Shown one piece after another: positions 34,791 through 43,253 of a DNA stretch of 64,000 nt (positions are counted from its first letter, which is position 1; each line of letters opens with the position of its first letter). The stretch is from assembly GCA_965224575.1 (NCBI GenBank), contig CBDCZQ010000006.1, positions 3,038,001 to 3,102,000 of the forward strand. Reading direction: 5' to 3'. Origin of the DNA: QPIN01 sp965224575. Lineage in GTDB: Bacteria; Pseudomonadota; Gammaproteobacteria; Methylococcales; Methylomonadaceae. The position numbers and the translations under genes were made by a program. The notes beneath the pieces were generated by a model. That model was not told where the DNA came from. It did not search any database and worked only from the letters and a program-made list of their open reading frames with translations.

Positions 34791-35612
34791 TCACTCACTT
34801 TTATTGGATGTTTTCCTTAAATACTCTTGTGGTGTAATACCAGTCACTTTTTTAAACTGGTTGATAAAATGAGCTTGATCGTAATAGCCCAAGTCATATG
34901 CTATTTCAGAAAAGGAGCCGTGTTTATTAGATTTAATATAGGATCTAGCCACTTTAATTCTTAAATTTCGAGAGTATTCTTTGGGGGTCATCCCAACTTG
35001 GGAGTTAAATAGCCGCTCAATTCTTCTCTGGTTAAGATCAAGAGCTTTCGCCACTGACTCTATCGTGACTACTCCATTATGATTTTTGATTAATTGTAGT
35101 GACTGTTTAACAATGTTAGAGGTGTTCGAATCAGACAGTAAAGATTTGCAGAGCCAATTTTCAATGATTGAGACTTTCGCTGGAAATGTTTTAGCGTGCA
35201 AGAGTCTGGAATATAAACCAGAATAATTTTTCAGTGGTATATCAGCGAGCGAAAGAGTTTTATTTTTTAACTCATTTAAAGGCAAAGAAAAAAATAGATG
35301 AGCACCAGCAGTTTTAAATCGTATTCCAACCGCATCAAGTACACCACATAAGCCTAATTCTCTGGTTAATGTATTTGTACCATCAAGAGTACAGGGAGAA
35401 GATTGTGGAATACCATCAAACAGTAATGGATCTGCATAATTTAAAATAATACCGACACCGCCTTCCGGTTGCAGGTATTCTTTTGTATTAATAGGGCTAT
35501 TAATATCAGTATTTATAAACCAATAGCATTCAACAAAGGCAGATAATTTTTTTGACGGTTCAAAACGTTTAAAGCCTAAATGGATTAAAGGGTTGCCGTT
35601 GTTGTTTGACAT
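34791..35612 (-). CDS. AraC-family transcriptional regulator (1)
   Basis: A 273-residue regulator. The N-terminal sensor region (FVECYWFINTD) resembles the DUF6597-type domain of a subgroup. The C-terminal double helix-turn-helix shows AKALDLNQRRIERLFNSQVG, MTPKEYSRNLRIKVARSYI and AYDLGYYDQAHFINQFKKVT. It is divergent from the broken DJ-1/PfpI gene 100 bp away and may have controlled it (inference). Confidence 0.9.
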   Translation of the reverse strand: MSNNNGNPLIHLGFKRFEPSKKLSAFVECYWFINTDINSPINTKEYLQPEGGVGIILNYADPLLFDGIPQSSPCTLDGTNTLTRELGLCGVLDAVGIRFKTAGAHLFFSLPLNELKNKTLSLADIPLKNYSGLYSRLLHAKTFPAKVSIIENWLCKSLLSDSNTSNIVKQSLQLIKNHNGVVTIESVAKALDLNQRRIERLFNSQVGMTPKEYSRNLRIKVARSYIKSNKHGSFSEIAYDLGYYDQAHFINQFKKVTGITPQEYLRKTSNKSE

Positions 35613-35713
35613 AAATAGAAAATCCTCTAGATGTCGTAAATTTACAATACTATATCAAAGTATTTTTGTAATATTGAAACTTCCCCAGGATATAATTCAA
35701 TAGGAAAGTAGAA

Positions 35714-36384
35714 ATGAAAAAAATCAAACAATTCGTATTATTAATCGTACTAAGCATAGCCTATCTAACTGCTAATTCAGCCAGTGCAGCATCTGCAAAA
35801 ATTGGAATTTTAGTCTTTGATGGTTTTTTAACCAGTGATGTCACTGCACCGCTTGAAGTGTTTGGTGCGGCAACTAAAAAGGCATGGTTTTCATCTTATC
35901 AAGTCGTGGTTATTTCAACGACAAAAAATAAAACCGTGGTTCAGAGGAAGGGCTTCAAATCATCGCAGACAAGACTATTTACGATAAGCTAAAACTTGAT
36001 GTGCTTATTGTTCCTAGTGCGTATGAAATGGAGGAATATCTGAATAACAAAAATCTGATCCAATATATCAAAAAACAAAGCCAATCAGCTTCCTGGATGG
36101 CCAGTAATTGTTCGGGAGCTTTTTTATTGGGTGCAGCTGGAGTACTTGATGGAAAAAATGCGACCACCTGGGCAGGCGGAGAAAAGGAGCTAGCTAAAAC
36201 CTATCCTAAAATAAAAGTTCAATATGATAAAAATGTAGTGATAGATCGCAAGGTTATCACTTCAAATGGTGGCCCAGTTAGTTATCAGGCTGCATTTGAA
36301 TTACTGACACAGTTAAGTTCTCAGAAGTTTTCAAATGAAATTTCAGAGGCAATACAATTTAATCGGCTGGGCAAGGCGTTCTAG
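35714..36384 (+). pseudogene. DJ-1/PfpI family protein with signal peptide, frameshifted
   Basis: 35714-35940 encodes a signal peptide (LLIVLSIAYLTANSASA) followed by AKIGILVFDGFLTSDVTAPL and EVFGAATKKA. The frame breaks near 35938-35945. In the next frame the protein continues EEGLQIIADKTIYDKL and LDVLIVPSAYEM to SNCSGAFLLGAAGVLDG, where the nucleophile-elbow Cys is kept. A single indel explains the split. A truncated second copy of the same N terminus occurs at 43068. Confidence 0.88.
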
Positions 36385-36442
36385 GATGGATTTATTCAAT
36401 TTTAGGTATTGATATTATGATTTATAATAGGGGAGGAATCTG

Positions 36443-36526
36443 ATGAAGACTCTTGTGGTTAAAGCAAGCTGAGAACAAGACACATGGAAAGGGCAAATCC
36501 CAATGATTTATAACAGGACTAAGTGA
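36443..36526 (+). pseudogene. NAD(P)-binding reductase remnant with internal deletion
   Basis: In one frame it reads MKTLVVKAS-stop-EQDTWKGQIPMIYNRTK-stop. The first nine residues match the start (MKILVVGAS) and the rest matches the end (DTWIRWKGQMPVIYNRT) of the intact gene at 43254, so about 650 bp between them is gone. A strong GGGAGG site is retained. From 36527 to 36676 only an unidentified fragment (MFTEGGVAGAPLSPVFRVAE) is seen. Confidence 0.85.
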
Positions 36527-36676
36527 TGAATATATTAAGCTAAACACGCATGTTACGATGTTTACAGAAGGTGGTGTCGCTGGTGCTCCACTCAGTCCAG
36601 TTTTCAGAGTAGCAGAGAGCGTTCAGTATTTGGTGTAAGATTCAGAATATTGAACGCATTTTTTTCAGAATTGATA

Positions 36677-37240
36677 TTATGTTCCGATCATTTTTTTTAG
36701 TTTATTGACCTCGTTAGTAAACATGTTCTCATCACTATATACGTGTGATAACACGCAAATTCCTTGCCCACGGGTAAACAGTTCTAACGCTTTTTCTTTT
36801 GCTTGCTGGGGTGGAAAACCTAAGGTTAAAAATTGATCAGTTAACCAATAGCGAATCAGATCAAAAACGTGTTTGCTCAATTCACGGGTCAGGGCATTTC
36901 TCTTGCCCAATTCAGAAGCTAAAGTGCCATTAGGACAACCATATCGGGTTAAATCAGATTTTCCTTCCTGTAAGCTATTAATAAAACAAAAAAGCCTTTC
37001 TTTTGCATCAGGGTATTGACTGTCCCATAAATCAAGGGTTTCTTGAGTTTTTTGCATACGTCGTTGCAAGACTGCCTGCAAAATATCATCTTTTGATTTG
37101 AAGTGATAAGTGATGTTACCTTTGCTCAAACCCACTTCTTTCACAATATCGCTGAATGCGGTCTGATGAAAACCTTGTTGATAAAACAGTTTGTTGGCTG
37201 CTTTTATAATATTGCTTCTTGTTTGTTCGCCTTGTTTCAT
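36677..37240 (-). CDS. TetR-family transcriptional regulator (2)
   Basis: A 187-residue repressor with N-terminal helix-turn-helix FYQQGFHQTAFSDIVKEVGL and SKGNITYHFKSKDDIL. The ligand domain has TRYGCPNGTLASELGK, a Cys-containing motif shared with the regulator at 27748. It is divergent from the membrane redoxin gene. The shared intergenic region has three copies of a perfect palindrome that are probably its operators. Confidence 0.92.
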   Translation of the reverse strand: MKQGEQTRSNIIKAANKLFYQQGFHQTAFSDIVKEVGLSKGNITYHFKSKDDILQAVLQRRMQKTQETLDLWDSQYPDAKERLFCFINSLQEGKSDLTRYGCPNGTLASELGKRNALTRELSKHVFDLIRYWLTDQFLTLGFPPQQAKEKALELFTRGQGICVLSHVYSDENMFTNEVNKLKKMIGT

Positions 37241-37277
37241 AGTCAGTAGATACTTTAAAAAGGGTCTTATACTATGT

Positions 37278-37473
37278 TAGTACATTCGTACTATTATTTA
37301 AAGCTTAATTGTTCTCAATAGAGGAGTCCCATAGATAGTGGAGTCGCTGATCTATAGAATAACTTTTATTTAAAGGGTTGTTTATAAACAAAAAGTTCAT
37401 TAGATAAAAGATTTATTTGAAATAAATAGTTGCATAAATAGTACGAAGGTACTATATTAGTACTTACGTACTA
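37278..37473 (+). promoter_or_regulatory. Divergent promoter region with three TAGTAC-N4-GTACTA operators
   Basis: Perfect inverted repeats TAGTACATTCGTACTA (37278-37293), TAGTACGAAGGTACTA (37439-37454) and TAGTACTTACGTACTA (37458-37473). The second and third lie over a promoter for the redoxin gene: -35 TTGCAT (37430-37435), 17-bp spacer, -10 TATATT (37453-37458). The first lies 38 bp before the tetR start and would give autoregulation. That TetR binds here is inferred from position. Confidence 0.8.
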
Positions 37474-37493
37474 TTTAAATAAAGGTATCAATT

Positions 37494-38384
37494 ATGAATA
37501 AAATAAAATCTCATTTTATAGCCATGTTTCCCATGTTTGCAATGGGAGTAAGTGGTTATGGAATTTACCATCTTGTATCTTCTGGCATGAACCTTATCTG
37601 GTTGGGAGCAATTTTGATAACAATGCCTATTATGTTATTCATCAGCCGAATCATGATGTTTAAAAATATGGCTCGAACATCCCCTCATTTTCCGTTACTA
37701 ACATTGATTGCAGTCATAGGGCTGGTGCTATCAATTTATGGTTATGCAGCATCAATATTTAGTCCTTTTGCAACAACCGAGTCGAACGCCTTTAATAACG
37801 TCAGCATCGCTTTAGCATGTACAGGTTTTGCTTTCTTTTTATTGTATAACTTTTGGTATTCCTCATTAGGTCGTGAATTAAACCAGACTTTACTAGTAGG
37901 CAAACCGTTACCAAAATTCGAATTGACTAATATTAAGGGGGATCGAGTCAATTCAGAAAGTTTTACAGGCACACCCACTATTTATATTTTCTTTAGAGGA
38001 AACTGGTGTCCCTTATGTATGGCACAGATCAAAGAAATTGCAGATAAATATCGAAAATTATCATCTTTAGGTGCAAAAGTCATGTTATGTGCTCCGCAGC
38101 CTGAAAAAAACACACAAAGACTGGCTGATAAATTTGATGTGCCGTTTATATTTATGACGGATGTGGATAACCGCGCAGCTAAAGTGTTAGACATAGAAAT
38201 GAAAAACGGTCTGCCTGCAGGGATGGAAATGCTGGGCTATGATAAAGATACAGTGTATCCAACGGTGATAATTACGAATGAACAAGGCATCATTATTTAT
38301 AGTGATTTAACCAATAATTATCGTATTAGGCCTGAGCCAGAAGATTTTATAAAAGTTTTAAATGAGCATGTTCAAGTCGCATAG
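37494..38384 (+). CDS. Membrane-anchored redoxin (peroxiredoxin/TlpA-like)
   Basis: A 296-residue protein. Four hydrophobic segments fill about residues 8-125, followed by an AhpC/TSA-redoxin domain (about 140-296) with active site FFRGNWCPLCMAQIKEI (CxxC) and YPTVIITNEQGIIIYSD. The redoxin side is predicted to face away from the cytoplasm or be membrane-held, to reduce peroxides or disulfides. It lies behind a promoter with TetR operators and upstream of the halogenase-like gene and the MNIO locus. Confidence 0.85.
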   Translation: MNKIKSHFIAMFPMFAMGVSGYGIYHLVSSGMNLIWLGAILITMPIMLFISRIMMFKNMARTSPHFPLLTLIAVIGLVLSIYGYAASIFSPFATTESNAFNNVSIALACTGFAFFLLYNFWYSSLGRELNQTLLVGKPLPKFELTNIKGDRVNSESFTGTPTIYIFFRGNWCPLCMAQIKEIADKYRKLSSLGAKVMLCAPQPEKNTQRLADKFDVPFIFMTDVDNRAAKVLDIEMKNGLPAGMEMLGYDKDTVYPTVIITNEQGIIIYSDLTNNYRIRPEPEDFIKVLNEHVQVA

Positions 38385-38509
38385 ATAGAAAAGATTGCAA
38401 GAAATATAAAAAACAAACAATTCAACTCTTTAAAATTCTACTGAGTTAAGAAGTGAGGATGTTATTAATATCCATGCTCCTAAACAGGGTGTACACAGAG
38501 GTAGCGGTT

Positions 38510-40213
38510 ATGAAACAAAAATATGATATAGCAATTATAGGCTCTGGTATCGCGGGTTCTTGTCTGGCAACCATCCTAGCCAAGCAGGGTAAAAGAGTTA
38601 TTGTTTTTGAAGCGAAAAATCATCCACGATTTGCCATAGGTGAGTCAATGATTCTTGAGGCCTCAGAAACTTTACGAGCAATGGCACAATTTTATGAAAT
38701 ACCGGAACTGGCGTATTACAGCTCAGAAAACTATATGCCGTTGATAGGCACTTCTCATGGGGTGAAACGGCATTTTAGTTTTTTGCATCATTCAGAAGGG
38801 AAATATCAAAATAAACAGAAAGCGTTTCAGGCTGTTATTCCTAATCAACCTCATGGTCATGAATTACATCTGTTTCGACAGGATTCAGATCAATTTATGG
38901 TCGCAACAGCTATATCTTACGGAGCTAAGGTTTATCAAGACACGGCAGTAAGTGATATAGATATTACATCTGAAGTTGTTAATATTAAAACCTCTGCAGG
39001 AGATTTTAGTGCAGACTACATTGTTGATGCAGGAGGTTTTAAATCTATTTTAGCTGAAAAGTTTCAGTTAAGAGATTATGACCTAAAAACACATTCGCGC
39101 ACTATTTTTACTCATATGGTGAATGTACCAGATTATCATCAGACAGGGCTTTCTCAACAAGAATATGGTTTTCCTTTTAGTGTGGCAGAAGGGACTTTAC
39201 ATCATATTTTTGAAGGCGGATGGCTATGGGTGATTCCTTTTAATAATCATCAGAAATCAACCAACCCACTCTGCAGCGTAGGGTTACAGTTAGATACAAG
39301 GCATTATCCTGAAGATAAAACCCTCAGTGCTAAAGAAGAATTTTGTGCCTTTGTTTCGCGTTTCCCAGACCTTAAAAAACAATTAGAAAATACTAAAGCG
39401 GTGCGTAGCTGGACACGAACAGGACGCATTCAATATACCTCAAAACAAGTGGTGGGTGAACGGTTTGCCTTGTTAGCTCATGCTGCTGGTTTTATCGATC
39501 CGCTGTTTTCAAAAGGGATGTATGTGTCATTTAACAGTGTATCAACATTGGTTCACTTAATTTTAACAAATGAAGGTGATTTTTCTGCTGAAACCTTTAA
39601 GCCCTATGAGCAGCAAACCTTAGCATTTGTTCAATCACATGATCGTTTAGTGGCTAACTCCTATAAATCATTTACTAACCACAAATTATGGTCTGTCTAT
39701 AAGGTTTTATGGCTGTTAGGCGCTTATACCGAGTTTGTAAAATTAACCAGCAGTCGGAAACGTGCGTTAACTAGAAATGATTACTATAGAGAAATTGCCT
39801 CTTTGAGTTTAACAGGTGGTGGGTTTGACGAGTACAAAACTCTGGCTGAACAAATCGATACGTTAATTGAACAGCTTGATGTTAAAAATGAACAGGCAGT
39901 TGATTATGTCGTTGCTGAAATAAACAATTTATTTTTAGCATTAGACTGGTTACCTCAAGCTTTTAGAGAGACGTTAAAAGGAAAGCCTTATCTACCTAAA
40001 AATAAATTGCGCTGGCAATTATTAAAATGGCAAGCAGGGTTTATGGGAAGTGGAGAGTTTAGAAAACACTTCTTTAATAACAAAGAAAGATTAGGGCTAG
40101 TTAAAGATTTTTTGACTGAAAAAATCAAATACGCAACTATTTCTTTAGTTAGAAAAAAAATGCAGCAGAAAAACTATTTATCCTTTTCCAAGGGTAAACG
40201 ACATCAGTATTAA
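38510..40213 (+). CDS. FAD-dependent monooxygenase, tryptophan-halogenase-like
   Basis: Flavoprotein of 567 residues. FAD-binding AIIGSGIAGSCLATILAKQG at the N terminus, then the halogenase-type FAIGESMI and the WxWxIP motif as GGWLWVIPF (about residue 240). Further FAD contacts lie in FALLAHAAGFIDPLFSKGM. The catalytic Lys of true tryptophan halogenases could not be placed, so it may be a hydroxylase or dehydrogenase of the same superfamily. ATG 38510 with AGAGG upstream was chosen; an earlier in-frame start lacks a ribosome site. It lies 125 bp after the redoxin gene. Confidence 0.82.
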   Translation: MKQKYDIAIIGSGIAGSCLATILAKQGKRVIVFEAKNHPRFAIGESMILEASETLRAMAQFYEIPELAYYSSENYMPLIGTSHGVKRHFSFLHHSEGKYQNKQKAFQAVIPNQPHGHELHLFRQDSDQFMVATAISYGAKVYQDTAVSDIDITSEVVNIKTSAGDFSADYIVDAGGFKSILAEKFQLRDYDLKTHSRTIFTHMVNVPDYHQTGLSQQEYGFPFSVAEGTLHHIFEGGWLWVIPFNNHQKSTNPLCSVGLQLDTRHYPEDKTLSAKEEFCAFVSRFPDLKKQLENTKAVRSWTRTGRIQYTSKQVVGERFALLAHAAGFIDPLFSKGMYVSFNSVSTLVHLILTNEGDFSAETFKPYEQQTLAFVQSHDRLVANSYKSFTNHKLWSVYKVLWLLGAYTEFVKLTSSRKRALTRNDYYREIASLSLTGGGFDEYKTLAEQIDTLIEQLDVKNEQAVDYVVAEINNLFLALDWLPQAFRETLKGKPYLPKNKLRWQLLKWQAGFMGSGEFRKHFFNNKERLGLVKDFLTEKIKYATISLVRKKMQQKNYLSFSKGKRHQY

Positions 40214-40434
40214 AGTTATAAATTAAATGTAATGGGGAGTTTGTTATGAATTAAAACATTAATTATTTATATAGGACTGTGTCCTTTATCGGCACATGAA
40301 TTTTTAAAAAACCTAAATTAAAGTTGTAAGGAATAAATCAATTACACGACTCATATTTACTTTTTAAATCAATTTCGTTAAAACAAATTATGTTGAGTTC
40401 ATTTATGACTAAACATAAATTCGGAGATCAAAAC

Positions 40435-40761
40435 ATGAAAAAATCTAACCTTATCTATTCTTTAGGTGGTGCAGTTGCAGTTTCTTTATTAGCGCCTTCG
40501 GCCATTGCCAATGAAAATCCATTTGCTATAAAAATACTCTCAAATGGTGTTCAACTTGCTGAAATGGCCAAAGATGGAGAGGGCAAATGTGGAGAAGGAA
40601 AATGCGGTGACAGCAAAGGTGCTAAAAAAACCATGGAAAAAAGTAGTGATGGTAAGTGTGGCGAAGGGAAGTGCGGAGATAACAAAGCTGCTAGTAAAAA
40701 ATCAATGGAAAAAACCAGCGAAGGCAAATGTGGGGAGGGTAAATGCGGTGATAAATCTTAA
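40435..40761 (+). CDS. hvfA: MNIO-modified RiPP precursor, HvfA/bufferin-like, with six (E/D)GKCG motifs
   Basis: A 108-residue secreted precursor. A Sec-type signal (SLGGAVAVSLLAPSAIANEN) is followed by three tandem units, each a doublet xGKCGEGKCGD. Cysteines are at about 52/57, 75/80 and 99/104, separated by Lys/Ser-rich linkers (KKTMEKSS, ASKKSMEKTS). In this family the MNIO partner converts EGKCG cysteines into a copper-binding thio/oxazolone-type modification, and the products buffer copper. The chemistry here is inferred from family. ATG 40435 has CGGAGATC upstream. The enzyme genes follow immediately. The gap 40214-40434 contains no gene. Confidence 0.92.
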   Translation: MKKSNLIYSLGGAVAVSLLAPSAIANENPFAIKILSNGVQLAEMAKDGEGKCGEGKCGDSKGAKKTMEKSSDGKCGEGKCGDNKAASKKSMEKTSEGKCGEGKCGDKS

Positions 40762-40887
40762 CAATTGAGTGTCAAATATTGTTACGTCAACCTCTTAGCG
40801 TGTGGTGATAAAAGCTAAGGAAATCGTATTATTGAGCCTGAAAATAGGGATGTTTTTGGGTTTGATACTCAATACAGGGTGTTTAGT

Positions 40888-41736
40888 ATGATAAACAAAA
40901 AAATAGTGGGTTCAGGTTTGGGACTCAGACGAGAACAGATGTCTACACTAATGGTTGACACGCCGAAAATAATAGACTTTTTTGAAATCGCACCAGAAAA
41001 CTTTTTGGGGCTGGGAGGCAAAAAAGGGGTTGACTTCAGATGGTTTAGTGAACGGTACCCAATCGTTGCTCATGGATTGTCGCTTTCCTTAGGCGGACTG
41101 GATCCTTTGGATGAGGCTTTTCTATTACGTATTAAAAACTTCATGAGGGAGCACAATATAGAGTTATACACAGAGCATTTAAGTTATTGCGCTCATAATG
41201 GACATTTGTATGATTTATTGCCTATTCCATTTACGGAAGAAGCTGTTCATCATGTCGCATCACGAATTAAACGAACACAAGATATTCTGGAAATGCCGAT
41301 TGCAGTAGAAAATGCCTCGTATTATGTAACGGCTCCTATTTCTGAAATGGATGAATTAAGTTTCATTAATGCAGTGATTGAAGAATCAGACTGTTTGTTA
41401 CATTTAGATGTTAATAATATTTATGTCAACAGTGTCAATCATAATTATGATCCAGAACAGTTTTTAATAGGATTGCCTGGTGAGCGAATTGTCTATTGCC
41501 ATGTAGCAGGACACGACCAAAAGAGTCCGTCTTTAATTATTGATTCACATGGGGATGATGTTATTGATCCAGTCTGGAATTTGTTGGCAAAGGCTTATCA
41601 ACAATTTGGCATGTTCCCCACCTTACTAGAACGTGATTTTAATATTCCGCCATTAGCTGAATTGATTAAAGAAGTAGAACATATCGCTAAACTTCAAAAT
41701 AACTGGCAGGTTCAGCAATTTAAGAAAACGGCCTAG
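40888..41736 (+). CDS. hvfB: MNIO (DUF692) multinuclear iron-dependent oxidase, HvfB/BufB-like
   Basis: TIM-barrel iron enzyme of about 282 residues that modifies cysteines of the RiPP precursor. Seen: GSGLGLRREQM at the N terminus, FFEIAPENFLG, VAHGLSLSLGG, TEHLSYCAHNGHLYDLLP (metal His/Glu), AVENASYY, HLDVNNIYVNSVNH and HVAGHDQ near the C terminus. All iron ligands expected in DUF692 appear present. ATG 40888 with AGGG upstream is preferred over GTG 40879. It is 126 bp after the precursor and 9 bp before its partner gene. Confidence 0.94.
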   Translation: MINKKIVGSGLGLRREQMSTLMVDTPKIIDFFEIAPENFLGLGGKKGVDFRWFSERYPIVAHGLSLSLGGLDPLDEAFLLRIKNFMREHNIELYTEHLSYCAHNGHLYDLLPIPFTEEAVHHVASRIKRTQDILEMPIAVENASYYVTAPISEMDELSFINAVIEESDCLLHLDVNNIYVNSVNHNYDPEQFLIGLPGERIVYCHVAGHDQKSPSLIIDSHGDDVIDPVWNLLAKAYQQFGMFPTLLERDFNIPPLAELIKEVEHIAKLQNNWQVQQFKKTA

Positions 41737-41745
41737 GAGATTGTA

Positions 41746-42552
41746 ATGCAACATTATTTTAATAATTATTCACATCCAGGTTTTCAGCAGTATCAACAAC
41801 AGTTTGTCGATTATTTACGCGACCCGAAAATTGACTCTTCATTACCGAATAACTTGCCAGAAGCTAGTAAAGTTTATGTGGATCTTATAAAGTCAACCAT
41901 TGAAGATTGTTTACGAACTTGTTTTCCTGTTTGTCGAGATATTCTAGGCATTGATGTTTGGCAAAAACTAGTGGGATTATTTATTAAAAATCATAGCTGT
42001 CAGTCGCCTCTTTATAGGGAAATACCCAATGAGTTTATGGCTTATTTAATTAATGAAAAGACCGCTATTGAATTGCCCGAATTTATGCTGGATTTGGCTC
42101 ACTATGAATGGATAGAATTGATTCTAGAAACAGAGGAAGCTATTGAGCATAAAAATAGCTATCCCATTTTAGTAAAACCATTAACCACGATTCCATTACT
42201 CAATCCTGTTTTACACCTATTGCATTATCGCTATCCAGTTCAATTAATTTCAGCCAGCAGTGAAGATTGGAAAAATTGGCAAATACGACTGCAATCCTAT
42301 GAGCAGAAAGCAATTATTCTTGCGGGATATAGAGATCAGCAATACCAAGTGAAATTTATAGAACTAAATAGCATTACAGCTAGATTAATTGAATTACTAC
42401 AAAAGCAAACACTGAATCAAGAACATGTATTACTGCAATTAGCGGATGAAATTAACTACAGTGATCCTAAACAATTTTTGGCGTTTGGGATGGATATCCT
42501 GGGTCAGTTCGCAGAGCAACAAATTATTATTGGAGCAGTTAATGAAACATAA
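41746..42552 (+). CDS. hvfC: MNIO partner protein (DUF2063), HvfC/BufC-like
   Basis: A 268-residue protein needed by the MNIO for precursor recognition. The N-terminal DUF2063 domain is seen: PGFQQYQQQFVDYLRDPK and CLRTCFPVCRDILG ... FIKNHSCQSPLYREIP. The C-terminal half (LLHYRYPVQLIS, then the Tyr-rich YRDQQYQVKFIEL) is typical of HvfC-like proteins. Ribosome site CTAGGAG. It overlaps the DoxX-like gene by 11 bp, so the group is translationally coupled. Confidence 0.93.
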   Translation: MQHYFNNYSHPGFQQYQQQFVDYLRDPKIDSSLPNNLPEASKVYVDLIKSTIEDCLRTCFPVCRDILGIDVWQKLVGLFIKNHSCQSPLYREIPNEFMAYLINEKTAIELPEFMLDLAHYEWIELILETEEAIEHKNSYPILVKPLTTIPLLNPVLHLLHYRYPVQLISASSEDWKNWQIRLQSYEQKAIILAGYRDQQYQVKFIELNSITARLIELLQKQTLNQEHVLLQLADEINYSDPKQFLAFGMDILGQFAEQQIIIGAVNET

Positions 42553-43045
42553 GCCGATGTACATTATTCCTATTTCCTTTTATAACAAAGGCGTTACTCT
42601 TCTTAATAACAGCGCAGACCAAATACCTCCTCTGTTATTGAGGTTAATTTTAGCTTATGAGTTTTGGGAAGCTGGCATCATGAAATATGATGGTGAAAAC
42701 TGGTTTAGTCATATTACTTTTCCCATGCCGTTTAATTTAATGTCGAATGAATTACTTTGGACGCTGAGTACATGGGGCGAAATCATCGGCGCTATTGCCT
42801 TAGTATTAGGCTTAGGTACACGTTTATTTTCGTTGTTATTAATTGTTTTAACGGTAGTTGCAATTAATACCGTGCATTGGCCTTCTGAATGGAATACTTT
42901 ATCTGAGCTCTGGCAAGGTTATGCAATTACCGATAAAGGGCAAGGCAACTTTAAACTACCTTTGCTCTATCTGGTTATGTTTATGCCACTGTTATTCGCT
43001 GGTGCAGGGCGGTGGAGTCTGGATCATGTGATAAATAAAAATTAA
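42542..43045 (+). CDS. DoxX-like membrane protein (HvfX-type)
   Basis: A 167-residue DoxX-family protein with four hydrophobic segments: PPLLLRLILAYEFWEAGIMK, ISTWGEIIGAIALVLGLGT-like, LFSLLLIVLTVVAIN and FKLPLLYLVMFMPLLFAGAG. Such proteins are regular fourth members of MNIO/bufferin operons; their exact job (redox or export) is unknown. The start ATG 42542 lies within the end of hvfC. It is the last gene of the operon. Confidence 0.9.
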   Translation: MKHKPMYIIPISFYNKGVTLLNNSADQIPPLLLRLILAYEFWEAGIMKYDGENWFSHITFPMPFNLMSNELLWTLSTWGEIIGAIALVLGLGTRLFSLLLIVLTVVAINTVHWPSEWNTLSELWQGYAITDKGQGNFKLPLLYLVMFMPLLFAGAGRWSLDHVINKN

Positions 43046-43067
43046 GAAAGAAAAAAGAAAAAAGAAA

Positions 43068-43205
43068 ATGAATAAAATTAAACAAATGATCATTCTGAAC
43101 ATAACATGTCTCTTAGCAAATCCAGTCAGTGCAGCATCAGCAAAAATTGGAATTTTAGACTTCGGGAAATTAGAAATGAATAAATTAACACAAAGACTAT
43201 TTTAA
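43068..43205 (+). pseudogene. Truncated DJ-1/PfpI N terminus (second copy)
   Basis: A 45-codon frame reading MNKIKQMIILNITCLLANPV then SAASAKIGILDFGKLEM. The signal peptide and first strand match the DJ-1/PfpI gene at 35714 (CAGTGCAGCATC, GCAAAAATTGGAATTTTAG), but the rest of the domain is missing. It is followed by the intact reductase at 43254, mirroring the order at 35.7-36.5 kb. It may still be translated as a short secreted peptide, but no function is implied. Confidence 0.75.
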
Positions 43206-43253
43206 TTGTTACGTTAAATATTGATGTCATCATTTATACTAAAGGAGGATAAG

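Noticed and set aside
40435..40761. CRISPR-like direct repeats at the precursor gene
   Set aside because: The repeated DNA encodes the GKCG doublets in frame and the spacing is that of protein repeats; no cas genes are present.
40544..40768. Lys-rich frame overlapping the RiPP precursor
   Set aside because: Shadow frame of the Gly-Lys-Cys repeats; the main frame has a signal peptide, ribosome site and conserved motifs.
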